Positions 18,584-27,373 of a stretch of DNA of 56,893 nt are shown here, in pieces. The stretch's first letter is position 1, and every line of letters starts with the position of its first letter. The notes beneath the pieces were generated by a model. The model worked only from the letters and a program-made list of their open reading frames with translations. It had not been told where the DNA came from and made no database searches. Both the position numbers and the translations under genes were made by a program. This DNA is from Hyphomicrobiales bacterium (GTDB taxonomy: Bacteria > Pseudomonadota > Alphaproteobacteria > Rhizobiales > Rhizobiaceae): contig UBYA01000022.1 in assembly GCA_900469615.1 (NCBI GenBank), forward strand, positions 153,031 to 209,923, given 5' to 3'.

Positions 18584-20380
18584 TCAAAAGGCTTCCGCCG
18601 CCAGTTCCATCATCGTGTCGGCGCCGGTTTCGATGCGGGCCTTGCGCAATGCCGTCTCCGGCATGATGCGTTCCATGTAGAACCGCGCCGTGACAAGCTT
18701 GTTCTTCAGATAATCCTCGCGCGCGCTGTCGCCGCCCGCAAGGCCCGCCTGCGCCGCCTTCGCCATCTTCGCCCACATGTAGCCGAGGATGACGAGGCCG
18801 AAGAGATGCATGTAATCGGTCGAGCCGGCACCGGCATTATCGGGCTTGGCCATGGCGTTCTGCATGAACCACATGGTCGCGGCCTGCACGTCGTTCAAGC
18901 CCTTCTTCAGGTGCTTGGTGAAGAAAGCCATCTGCTCGTCGTTGCGGTTCTCCTCGCAGAAATCGCCGATTTCCTTGAAGAGAGCCATGACGGCGCGGCC
19001 ACCGTTCAGCGCCAGCTTGCGGCCGACGAGATCGAGCGCCTGGATACCGTTGGCGCCTTCGTAGATCATGGCGATGCGGGCATCGCGGACATACTGGCTC
19101 ATGCCATGCTCTTCGATATAGCCGTGGCCACCGAAGACCTGCTGCGCCATGACGACGTGCTCGAAGCCCTTGTCGGTCATGACGCCCTTGAGGATCGGCG
19201 TCGCCAGGCCAAGGATATCGTCGGCCGCCTGGCGATCCTTCTCATCGGGAGAGCGATGGGCGATATCGGATTTCAGCGCCGTCCAGAGCAGGAAGGCGCG
19301 GCCGGCCTCGTTGAAGGCGCGGATCGTCATCAGCGAGCGGCGGATATCGGGATGGACGATGATCGGGTCCGCCTTCTTGTCCGGCGCCTTCGGGCCGGAA
19401 AGCGAGCGGCCCTGGATGCGCTCGCGGGCATAGTTGGCGGCATTCTGATAGGCGATCTCGGCGATGGAGAGACCCTGCAGGCCGACGCCGAGGCGGGCCT
19501 CGTTCATCATGACGAACATGGCGTTGAGACCGCGATTTTCGGCACCGATCAGGAAGCCCGTCGCCTCGTCGTAGTTCATGACGCAGGTGGCGTTGCCGTG
19601 AATGCCCATCTTGTGCTCGATCGCGCCGCAGGAGACCGGGTTGCGGGCACCGAGCGAGCCATCGTCGTTGACCATGAATTTCGGCACGATGAACAGCGAG
19701 ATGCCTTTGGTGCCTTCGGGCGCACCTTCGATGCGGGCAAGGACGAGATGAACGATATTATCCGTCATGTCGTGCTCGCCGGCGGAAATGAAGATCTTCT
19801 GGCCGGAGATCTTGTAGCTGCCGTCGGCTTGCGGAACCGCCTTGGTGCGCAAGAGGCCGAGATCGGTGCCGCAATGCGGTTCGGTGAGGTTCATGGTGCC
19901 GGACCAGGTGCCCTCCACCATCTTCGGCAGATAGGCCTGCTTCTGCGCGTCGGAACCATGCACCAGGATGGCAGCGATCGCGCCCTGCGTCAGGCCCGGA
20001 TACATCATCAGCGACATGTTGGCGGCGGAGGTGTATTCGCCGACGGCACAGTGCAGGACATAGGGCAGCCCCTGCCCGCCGAACTCTTCCGGCACGGCCA
20101 GACCCAGCCAGCCACCTTCGCGATAGGCGCGATAGGCTTCCTTGAAGCCCTGCGGCGTCGAGACGGTGCCGTCGTCGTGGCGCACGCAGCCTTCCTGATC
20201 GCCGGAATAATTCAGCGGGAAGAGCACTTCCTCCGCCATCTTGGCCGCTTCGCCGACGATCGCCTCGATCATGTCGGGCGTGGCATCGGCATAACCGGGA
20301 AGATTGTTGTAGCGATCCAGCCCGAGCACATCGTTCAGGACGAAGAGCGTATCGTTCACGGGGGCCTTGTAGACTGGCAT
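18584..20380 (-). CDS. acyl-CoA dehydrogenase, long form (about 600 residues)
   Basis: This FAD-dependent enzyme introduces the 2,3 double bond into acyl-CoA, the first step of beta-oxidation. The protein is 598 residues, about 200 longer than classical short/medium-chain enzymes, with an extra N-terminal segment and a C-terminal extension. Visible are the FAD/substrate motif MNLTEPHCGTDLGLLRTKA, the region QVFGGHGYIEEHGMSQYVRD and the probable catalytic glutamate in IYEGANGIQALDL. The long form also includes DmdC-type 3-methylmercaptopropionyl-CoA dehydrogenases, so the chain length of its substrate is uncertain. GGAGGA precedes the ATG. It is the first gene of the beta-oxidation operon. Confidence 0.88.
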   Translation of the reverse strand: MPVYKAPVNDTLFVLNDVLGLDRYNNLPGYADATPDMIEAIVGEAAKMAEEVLFPLNYSGDQEGCVRHDDGTVSTPQGFKEAYRAYREGGWLGLAVPEEFGGQGLPYVLHCAVGEYTSAANMSLMMYPGLTQGAIAAILVHGSDAQKQAYLPKMVEGTWSGTMNLTEPHCGTDLGLLRTKAVPQADGSYKISGQKIFISAGEHDMTDNIVHLVLARIEGAPEGTKGISLFIVPKFMVNDDGSLGARNPVSCGAIEHKMGIHGNATCVMNYDEATGFLIGAENRGLNAMFVMMNEARLGVGLQGLSIAEIAYQNAANYARERIQGRSLSGPKAPDKKADPIIVHPDIRRSLMTIRAFNEAGRAFLLWTALKSDIAHRSPDEKDRQAADDILGLATPILKGVMTDKGFEHVVMAQQVFGGHGYIEEHGMSQYVRDARIAMIYEGANGIQALDLVGRKLALNGGRAVMALFKEIGDFCEENRNDEQMAFFTKHLKKGLNDVQAATMWFMQNAMAKPDNAGAGSTDYMHLFGLVILGYMWAKMAKAAQAGLAGGDSAREDYLKNKLVTARFYMERIMPETALRKARIETGADTMMELAAEAF

Positions 20381-20839
20381 CTTTCGAATTCCTCCAATTC
20401 GCCGCCGGACCTCAGAGTCCGGCCACTGCGTTACTCTTACAAAATATTGACGTTTGCGTAAACGTCAAATTCGTCCCGCGCGCTGAATTTTTGGTGAGCG
20501 AATGGCGGCTCATGGCTCTGGTCCAGGAGGTCATGCCGTAGCCGGCTCACAAGACTATCGGGGCTTTCGGCAGCAGAACCGAAATAAAAGGTTAAGACTT
20601 CCAGGAAACTTAACGAGTTGTTTACCACGTTTCGTAAATTGTACGAGATGAGCAGCAATGCTTCGCGTTTCTTCAACTTATCCTTTGAGGGCGCGCTGTC
20701 TTGCAGCTCTGTTTGAGGAAAGCCAATACATTTATCCCTTTCAGATTGGCGGGATACGGATAGCGCGGCAATGTCGCGATTTCCCGTTCCCTTCAGTCCG
20801 GTGGCCCAGGTGGTCCAAAGTTCAAGGCGAGCAAAAGAC
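20381..20839. promoter_or_regulatory. control interval between beta-oxidation operon and podJ
   Basis: The 459-bp interval has two notable structures. At 20448-20469 the arms TTGACGTTT and AAACGTCAA form an almost perfect 22-bp palindrome. On the minus strand it contains the -35 TTGACG (20464-20469) and is followed at 16 bp by the -10 TATTTT (20442-20447), so a bound regulator would control the acyl-CoA dehydrogenase promoter. At 20591-20614, GTTAAG-N12-CTTAAC forms a second inverted repeat on the podJ side. No gene is visible; an antisense reading frame here has no coding character. Confidence 0.6.
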
Positions 20840-23800
20840 ATGAGCGGATCGCGATCAAATCCTAGCAGCACGGGCGACTGGACGTCGCTGGATGCTCTGA
20901 GCCGCACGATCGAGGGGCTTGAAGCTCGCATCGAGGGACTGATGGGCACCGCCGCCTCGCGCGATGCGCGCCAGCATGTCGCCGCCGGTTATGCGCCCGC
21001 AGCCGAACGGGCCGCCGCGCCGGAGCGGGTATCCCCCCGCCCCGAACGGGAGCAGTATCCCAGCCGACCCTACGAGCGGCCGCTGCGCAGCGAGCGTCAG
21101 GACATCGATCCCCGACCCGATCCGCTTGCCGAAATCCGCCAGCGCCAGCGCGCGCTTGAGGCAAACCGCGAGCGGCTTCTCGCCCGCCGCGAGGAAATCG
21201 CCCACGCCGAACCGCAGGCGGCACGGCGACAGGCCGACTCCTATCCGGCCCGCCAACCGATGCGCGCCGCTGCCGCAGAAGCGCCGGTCGACATTGCCCA
21301 GGCCCTCGTCAACCTCCGCCAGGATCTCAAGCGCGACATCGCCGAAAGCGTGACTCGCGAGGTCACCGCATTGCGCGCCGAAATCCGCGATATCCGCGAA
21401 AACACCGAGGACAAGCATTTCGCCGCCGACGTGCGCGAAGATATGGCCCGGCTTGCCGACAGCATCAATCAGCTCGCCGGTCAGTCGGAAACGGTCGGCC
21501 TGAAAGCCGAGTTCGACGAGCTGCGCTCGCTGATGGACGGGCTTGCCCGCGAGGAATCCCTGCACCACGTCGAGCGCCAGGTGAAGGCGATCGATACGTC
21601 AAGCCTGCAGGACGAGCTCGTTTCGCTCGCCTATCGTCTCGATGACATCAAGCAGCATCTCGGCGGCATGAACGACAGCCCGGCCGTGCATGCGCTGGAA
21701 AACAAGCTGCTGACGATCGCATCCGCGATGGAAAGCCTCGGCTCCATGATGCAGCCGCAGGACCAGGCCATGCAGCGGCTGGAAGGCCGCCTGAGCGGCC
21801 TTGCCGACCAGATCGACCTGATGCACCGCGACGCGTCCCGGCATCGGCCGGCCGACGATCTTTCCGGACGCCTCGAAGCGCTCGCCATGCGCATCGACGA
21901 GCTCGGCAGCGCCAAGGCCGTTGCCCGCCTCGAAGAGCGCCTGGACCAGCTCTCGCACCTGATGGAGCGCTCGCAGAAGGCGGCGCCGCAGCCCGAACTC
22001 GTCACCTATCTCGCCGACATCTCCCACAAGATCGATGCGCTGGAGCACGGTTCGGTCGGCAACGTGCTGGCGGACCGGCTGGACTACCTCGCCCGCCGCA
22101 TCGACGAAATGGATTTCCATCCGCCCGTTCCGGCCGCCAGCATCGACGACGGCGTGGTGCGCCGGCTGGAAGGACGCCTCTCCGACATCGCGGCACGGCT
22201 GGAAGCCAGCACGGCGGCACCGCCCACGGATACGCAGGCCCTGCGCAATCTCGAAGATCAGATCGCCCATCTCTCGACATTGCTGACGAACGAGCCGCGC
22301 GCTACCGCCGATCACATGCCAGCCGACTTCGACCGCCGCATGAGCGCGATCGAGGACTACATGGCGACCAACGACGAATACATCATCGAAGCGGCCCGCC
22401 ATGCGGCGGAAACCGTCGTCGAAGCCTATTCGCGCGAAGGCATGGGCCACGGCGTCCAGGCGGCCGACATGTCCGCACTGACGGCACTGGCCGAAGACCT
22501 TCGTCATCTGGAAGACCTCAGCCGCGTCAGCGACGAGCGCACGCACCGCACCTTCGAGGCCCTGCACGACACGCTGCTGCAGATTGCCGACCGGCTCGAT
22601 CATATGGAACATCGCAGGCCGGCGCCTGCCATGCCGGCTGCAACATTCGAAAGCGACGTCTTTGCCGAAGAGGAGATGCCGGCCCTGAAGCCGCCGATGG
22701 CCGCGCCGCCGAAGGCCGGCCCGATCATCCGCACGGTTGCGCCCGCCGAAGCCGCGGTCTCTTCCGAAACGGCAGTCGCACAGGCGATCGACGCCAATAC
22801 GAAAGCCGAAATCAAGGCTGCCGCCAAGAAGAGCGGCAAGGCCAGCCTGTTCGCCAACCTTGGCAAGCGCTTCTTCACCCCGGAAAAGGCGGAGCCCATC
22901 TTCCCGCCGGACCGCCCGGTGATCGAACAGGCACCGTCGATCGATCCGGCCGACATGCTGCCTGCCGAAGAAGCGAACGAACTTCTGGAGCCGGGTTCCG
23001 GCGCGCCCGACATCAAGAAGATCCTCGAGCGTGTGCGTGCCAGCCAGACTGCCTCCCGCAATGGAAATGCTCGCCAGCCGACCGAAAACGAACGGGCCGA
23101 CTACATCGCTGCCGCCCGGCGCGCGGCGCAGGCCGCCGCCATGGAGGTCGACCAGACGCAGCGCTCGGCTCCCGCCTCCAGGAAAGACGCCAAAAAAGGC
23201 GGCGCGTTCTCGCGCTTCCGCCGGCCGATCCTGCTTGCCATCGGCGCAGCGCTCCTCGCCATCATGGCTTTCCCGCTGGTCAACACGCTGACGCGCGGCC
23301 AGAAGGCACCGCCACCCGCCGAAGTCTCCACGATGATTGCGCCTTCGGCGAACGCCGCGACCGGCAACGTCGCCGCCAATGCGAACCCGACCGACGGCAA
23401 TCAGCAGCCTGCCGCCGGCCAGTCCGCAGCGGCCGCACCCGCAACAGCCAACACGGCACAAGCCCAGCCCGCGCCGGCGGCCGCCGATCCCGCACTCGCG
23501 CCGGCGAGCGATCACTTGACGGCAGCCACACCCCTCGACGGCAACCAGGCGCCAAGCGAAACCTTGACGCCTGCCGGCAGCCCCGCGCCCGCGCAGCAGA
23601 CGGCAGCCTTCGTTCAGACGGACAAGCCGGCCGCGGCTCCCGCGGCCACCCCGGCAGCGCCGGAGATCGCCGTTCCCGACGGCATTCAGCCGCCGTCGCT
23701 GGTCGCGGCTGCCAAGTCGGCCGATCCGGTCGCGCTCTTCGAAATCGGGGCACGCTATACCGACGGCCGCGGCGTCACCGCCGATATGAAGCAGGCGGCG

Positions 23801-24523
23801 AGCTGGTATCAGCTTTCGGCCGACAAGGGCTACGCACCCGCGCAATACCGCCTTGCCAGCATGTATGAGAAAGGCAACGGCGTCGATCGCGATCTGGTCA
23901 AGGCCAAGCAATATTACGAGCAGGCGGCCAATCAGGGCAACGCCAGCGCCATGCACAATCTCGCCGTCCTCTATGCTTCGGGCACGGCCGGACCGCAGGA
24001 CTATGATACCGCAGCAAACTGGTTCATCCGCGCCGCCGATCTCGGCGTTTCAGACAGCCAGTTCAACCTCGCCATCCTCTATGCGCGCGGCAACGGCGTG
24101 AAGCAGGATTTGCAGGAATCCTACAAGTGGTTCGCGATCGCCGCAAAGAGCGGCGACAAGGATGCCGCCCAGAAGCGCGACGAGGTCGCCAACGCCATGA
24201 AGCCGGCCGATCTCGAAAGCGCACGCGCCAAGGTCGACCTTTGGAAAGTGCAGCCGGTCGACCCCAAGGCCAACGGCACCGACGTTCCCGACGAATGGAC
24301 GACCGGCAAGGGCGTGAACACGGCCTCCATCGACATGAAAAAGGCCATTCGCAACATTCAGGCGATCCTCAACAAGAACGGCTTCGACGCCGGCACCCCC
24401 GACGGCACCATGGGCGACAAGACGGTATCCGCCTTGAAGAGTTTTCAGAAGTCGGTCGGCCTGCCGGCGGACGGACGGGTCACGGATCAGGTCGTCAAGG
24501 AACTGCTGGCCCGCAACAAGTAG
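20840..24523 (+). CDS. podJ: PodJ-like polar localisation protein (coiled coil, TM, Sel1 repeats, peptidoglycan-binding domain)
   Basis: This 1227-residue protein has a long cytoplasmic charged/coiled-coil N-terminal region (about 1-790), a single membrane segment at about 797-817 (PILLAIGAALLAIMAFPLV), then a periplasmic Ala/Pro-rich linker, Sel1-type repeats at about 962-1117 (for example GRGVTADMKQAASWYQLSA), and a C-terminal peptidoglycan-binding-1 domain at about 1168-1227 ending in VVKELLARNK. This order matches PodJ, which in Caulobacter and Agrobacterium marks the new pole and organises polarity. I use the ATG at 20840, with AAGGCGA upstream; a longer frame from 20771 has no ribosome site. 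The assignment rests on architecture only. Confidence 0.7.
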   Translation: MSGSRSNPSSTGDWTSLDALSRTIEGLEARIEGLMGTAASRDARQHVAAGYAPAAERAAAPERVSPRPEREQYPSRPYERPLRSERQDIDPRPDPLAEIRQRQRALEANRERLLARREEIAHAEPQAARRQADSYPARQPMRAAAAEAPVDIAQALVNLRQDLKRDIAESVTREVTALRAEIRDIRENTEDKHFAADVREDMARLADSINQLAGQSETVGLKAEFDELRSLMDGLAREESLHHVERQVKAIDTSSLQDELVSLAYRLDDIKQHLGGMNDSPAVHALENKLLTIASAMESLGSMMQPQDQAMQRLEGRLSGLADQIDLMHRDASRHRPADDLSGRLEALAMRIDELGSAKAVARLEERLDQLSHLMERSQKAAPQPELVTYLADISHKIDALEHGSVGNVLADRLDYLARRIDEMDFHPPVPAASIDDGVVRRLEGRLSDIAARLEASTAAPPTDTQALRNLEDQIAHLSTLLTNEPRATADHMPADFDRRMSAIEDYMATNDEYIIEAARHAAETVVEAYSREGMGHGVQAADMSALTALAEDLRHLEDLSRVSDERTHRTFEALHDTLLQIADRLDHMEHRRPAPAMPAATFESDVFAEEEMPALKPPMAAPPKAGPIIRTVAPAEAAVSSETAVAQAIDANTKAEIKAAAKKSGKASLFANLGKRFFTPEKAEPIFPPDRPVIEQAPSIDPADMLPAEEANELLEPGSGAPDIKKILERVRASQTASRNGNARQPTENERADYIAAARRAAQAAAMEVDQTQRSAPASRKDAKKGGAFSRFRRPILLAIGAALLAIMAFPLVNTLTRGQKAPPPAEVSTMIAPSANAATGNVAANANPTDGNQQPAAGQSAAAAPATANTAQAQPAPAAADPALAPASDHLTAATPLDGNQAPSETLTPAGSPAPAQQTAAFVQTDKPAAAPAATPAAPEIAVPDGIQPPSLVAAAKSADPVALFEIGARYTDGRGVTADMKQAASWYQLSADKGYAPAQYRLASMYEKGNGVDRDLVKAKQYYEQAANQGNASAMHNLAVLYASGTAGPQDYDTAANWFIRAADLGVSDSQFNLAILYARGNGVKQDLQESYKWFAIAAKSGDKDAAQKRDEVANAMKPADLESARAKVDLWKVQPVDPKANGTDVPDEWTTGKGVNTASIDMKKAIRNIQAILNKNGFDAGTPDGTMGDKTVSALKSFQKSVGLPADGRVTDQVVKELLARNK

Positions 24524-24548
24524 CCGCACGGGCTTTCGCGAGAAGCAA

Positions 24549-24596
24549 CCGAACAAGACAATGCCGGCGCGATCGCGCCGGCATTGTCTTGTTCGG
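24549..24596. repeat. 48-bp perfect palindrome after podJ (probable terminator)
   Basis: Two 24-base arms (24549-24572 and 24573-24596) are exact reverse complements with no spacer. The centre is GGCGCGATCGCGCC, and the outer part includes CCGAACAAGACAATG. It starts 26 bp after the podJ stop. As RNA it makes a very stable hairpin; a poly-U tail is weak. Probably a transcript end or stabiliser, and a possible cruciform. Confidence 0.75.
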
Positions 24597-24818
24597 GCAA
24601 GGCTCGACGAAGCCCCGTCGCATGCCATTCACGCGCTCTCCCGAAACAACGTCACAGAAAAGCGGAAAAAGCCGCGCTAGAGTGAGACCGGCCATTCGAA
24701 AACCGAAACGCACGGCTTTTCCTAAGGCTCTGGCAATGATTTCGGATTAAAATCCACCGTTTAAGGGGAAAATGGGCTTCGGCCACCGTGCCGGAATGCC
24801 TGCAAGTGGGAACAGCGA

Positions 24819-25742
24819 GTGACGATCTATCTGCCGATCGCAGAACTGTCGGTGAATATTCTCATTATTCTCGGCATGGGTGCAGCCGTAGGGTTTCTCT
24901 CCGGCATGTTCGGCGTCGGCGGCGGCTTCCTGATCACGCCTCTCCTGATCTTCTACAACATCCCCCCGGTCGTGGCCGTCGCCACCGGCTCCAACCAGGT
25001 CGTCGCGTCCTCGGTGTCGGGCGCGCTTACCCATTTCCGCCGTGGCTCGCTCGACCTGAAACTGGGCGCGATCCTGCTTGCCGGCGGTCTGGCCGGCGCG
25101 ACGTTCGGGCTATGGCTCTTCGTGATCCTGCGCAGGCTCGGCCAGATCGACCTGATCATCTCCCTGATCTACGTGCTCCTGCTCGGCACCGTGGGAACGC
25201 TGATGCTCTGGGAGAGCGTGCGGGCCATGCGCCGGGCGGCCGGCAAGCTGCCGCCGTCGACGGCCAAGCCGCGTCATCATAACTGGGTGCAGCGCCTGCC
25301 CCTGAAGCTACGGTTCAAGAAGTCCAAGCTCTATCTCAGCGCCGTTCCGGTGATCGGCCTCGGCTTCTTCGTCGGCATGCTGACGCCGATGGGTATCGGC
25401 GGCGGCTTCATCCTCGTTCCGGCGATGATCTATCTGCTGCGCGTCCCGACCAACGTCGTCGTCGGCACCTCGCTGTTCCAGGTCATTTTCGTGACGGCCT
25501 TCACGACCATCGTGCAGGCGGCCACCAACTATTCCGTCGACATCATACTGGCCTTCCTGCTGATGGTGGCGGGCGTGATTGGCGCGCAGTACGGCGTGCG
25601 CGTCGGCCAGAAGCTGCGCGGCGAGCAATTGCGCGCGCTGCTCGGTCTTCTCGTCCTAGCCGTCGGCCTTCGCCTGGCGATCGCCCTCATCGTCACGCCG
25701 GCAGACATCTATTCGGTTGTCATGGAAGGAGTGAGCCGATGA
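24819..25742 (+). CDS. TSUP family membrane transporter (TauE/SafE-like sulfite/anion exporter)
   Basis: This 307-residue polytopic inner-membrane protein contains two related halves, each beginning with a glycine-rich motif (GFLSGMFGVGGGFLITPLL and VGMLTPMGIGGGFILVPAM), the hallmark of the TauE/SafE (DUF81) family. Such proteins export sulfite, sulfoacetate or other sulfur-containing anions, but the substrate is not readable here. The start codon is GTG, with GTGGGA a few bases upstream. Its stop overlaps the ATG of the next gene (ATGA), so the two proteins are coupled. Confidence 0.87.
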   Translation: MTIYLPIAELSVNILIILGMGAAVGFLSGMFGVGGGFLITPLLIFYNIPPVVAVATGSNQVVASSVSGALTHFRRGSLDLKLGAILLAGGLAGATFGLWLFVILRRLGQIDLIISLIYVLLLGTVGTLMLWESVRAMRRAAGKLPPSTAKPRHHNWVQRLPLKLRFKKSKLYLSAVPVIGLGFFVGMLTPMGIGGGFILVPAMIYLLRVPTNVVVGTSLFQVIFVTAFTTIVQAATNYSVDIILAFLLMVAGVIGAQYGVRVGQKLRGEQLRALLGLLVLAVGLRLAIALIVTPADIYSVVMEGVSR

Positions 25743-26548
25743 GGCGCTTCGGCCTGATGATCGCTGCCACGCTGCTGCTTGCGCCGCTTACCGGACAGGC
25801 ACAGGTGATGCTCGATCAGCCGACGACCTCCACCACGGCGCGGGAGACGATGGAGATCGGCACCTCGACCAGCGAGATCGCCATAACGTCCGACTTCACC
25901 GGCGCCGACCTGACGATTTTCGGCGCCCTTTCCAACACCGACCAGCTGCTTCTGGCAATCGGTCAATACGATATCGTCGTCGTGCTGGAGGGACCGCGCG
26001 AGAATGCAACGGTGCGCCGGAAGGAACGCGTCTTCGGCATCTGGGTCAACACCCGCTCGATGACGTTCGAACATGTGCCGCAAGCCTATTCGCTGTCGAG
26101 CACGCGCGCCGTCGACAACATCACCGCACCGCTCGAACTCAGCGATCGTGGCATCGGCGTCGACCATATTCCGCTGGCGCCGGTCGGCTTCGTCGGCAAC
26201 ATCGCCGACGTGCCGGAATTCCGGAACGCCTTCCGGCGACTGCAGAAAGCAGGCGGCCTCTACGAAAGCGACCCCGCCGGCGTGCGCTTCGTCAGCTCCT
26301 CGCTTTTCAAGGCGACGCTCAGAATTCCCGCCGACGTTCCGAACGGCGTGCACACTGTACGCGCCTATCTCTTCAAGAGCGGCAAGTTCCTCAGCGAGAA
26401 ATACCTGCCGCTGCGCGTCATCAAGACCGGCATGGAACAAATGATCACCGATGCGGCGCATCAGCAGCCGATCGCCTATGGCGTGTTTTCCGTATTGCTG
26501 GCTCTCGTCACCGGCTGGGGCGCAAGCTTCCTGTTCCGGAAGAGCTAA
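25739..26548 (+). CDS. TIGR02186-like periplasmic protein with signal peptide and C-terminal membrane anchor
   Basis: This 269-residue protein starts with a Sec signal (LMIAATLLLAPLTGQAQ) and ends in a membrane segment (IAYGVFSVLLALVTGWGASFLF) followed by RKS. The middle is predicted beta-rich and periplasmic. It looks like the TIGR02186 family, which commonly sits next to a TSUP transporter in alphaproteobacteria. The ATGA overlap with that transporter gene implies they work together, perhaps as a periplasmic accessory subunit. The molecular role is unknown to me. Confidence 0.75.
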   Translation: MRRFGLMIAATLLLAPLTGQAQVMLDQPTTSTTARETMEIGTSTSEIAITSDFTGADLTIFGALSNTDQLLLAIGQYDIVVVLEGPRENATVRRKERVFGIWVNTRSMTFEHVPQAYSLSSTRAVDNITAPLELSDRGIGVDHIPLAPVGFVGNIADVPEFRNAFRRLQKAGGLYESDPAGVRFVSSSLFKATLRIPADVPNGVHTVRAYLFKSGKFLSEKYLPLRVIKTGMEQMITDAAHQQPIAYGVFSVLLALVTGWGASFLFRKS

Positions 26549-26551
26549 GGC

Positions 26552-27292
26552 TCAGGCCGAGAGATTGCCGAAGCGCACGGAATAGATGCGATCACGGCCG
26601 AGCAGATGGGCGATCAGGCTCTCCCGCTCGAAAAGACCGGCCATGGCCTTGTGGCGAAGATCGAGGCCGCCGGTCATCACGCCGAAGGCCGGCATCAGCA
26701 GACGGGCGCCGTCGGTCGCAAAGCATGGGCGGCGCACCGACTTTTCGCGGCGACGCACGGTCGCCGATGGATGCAGGTGCCCGGCGATCTCGCCTGCCTG
26801 CTGTCCCGCCTTCGGTTCGTGGCGGAAGGTCAAGCCGCCATAGTGCATCTCGTCGACCGAATGGCCGGGAAGGTCGACCGTGCCGTCCGGATCGTGATTG
26901 CCATTGATCCAGATCCATTCGCGGCCGCGGGCCATATCGACGATGAGGCTGCGAAACTCTTCCGGCAAATGCTGCGACCCGATCCGATCATGAAAATTGT
27001 CGCCGAGCGAAATCACGAGCTTCGGATCGTAGCGGGAGATCACGGCGGAAAGAACGGTCAGTGTCGCCAGCGTATCGTAGGGCGGCAGCAGCATGCCACG
27101 GCGGGCGAAGGCCGCCCCTTTTTCCAGATGCAGGTCCGAAACGACGAGGATGCCGGCATCCGGCAGATAGAGCGCGCCCAACGGATCGCAGACGGCGGCC
27201 ACGCCCTGAATGGCGGTCTCGACACCAGCGGCGAACGCGCGTTCGCCAGCTTGGCTGTTCAAGTTCCGCGCCAGCGCCAGCCGGTTGATCAC
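26552..27292 (-). CDS. pdeM: ligase-associated DNA damage response endonuclease PdeM
   Basis: This 246-residue calcineurin-like metallophosphoesterase carries the metal-binding series DLHLEKG, GDNFHD, NGNHDPDG and AGHLHP, in the right order. In the family it is linked with an Lhr-type helicase and an ATP-dependent DNA ligase in a DNA repair system. The start is a GTG at 27292 with GAGGA eight to nine bases upstream. It follows the helicase gene by 81 bp on the same strand. No ligase gene lies in the window. Confidence 0.88.
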   Translation of the reverse strand: MINRLALARNLNSQAGERAFAAGVETAIQGVAAVCDPLGALYLPDAGILVVSDLHLEKGAAFARRGMLLPPYDTLATLTVLSAVISRYDPKLVISLGDNFHDRIGSQHLPEEFRSLIVDMARGREWIWINGNHDPDGTVDLPGHSVDEMHYGGLTFRHEPKAGQQAGEIAGHLHPSATVRRREKSVRRPCFATDGARLLMPAFGVMTGGLDLRHKAMAGLFERESLIAHLLGRDRIYSVRFGNLSA

Positions 27293-27373
27293 GTCAGTTC
27301 ATCCTCGTTCGTTTGCTTGCGCGATCCCTTCCGAAAACCGCACCGTGCGTCCCATCCGGCTGGGGACCATGCC

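Noticed and set aside
20437..20949. 170-codon minus-strand frame in the podJ upstream region
   Set aside because: No start with ribosome site, overlaps the podJ start and the fatty-acid operator, and has no recognisable motif.
21599..23956. 785-codon open frame on the minus strand opposite podJ
   Set aside because: It is a shadow of the podJ frame in GC-rich DNA: Arg/Gly/His-rich, no domain, no ribosome site, and the opposite strand has clear domains.
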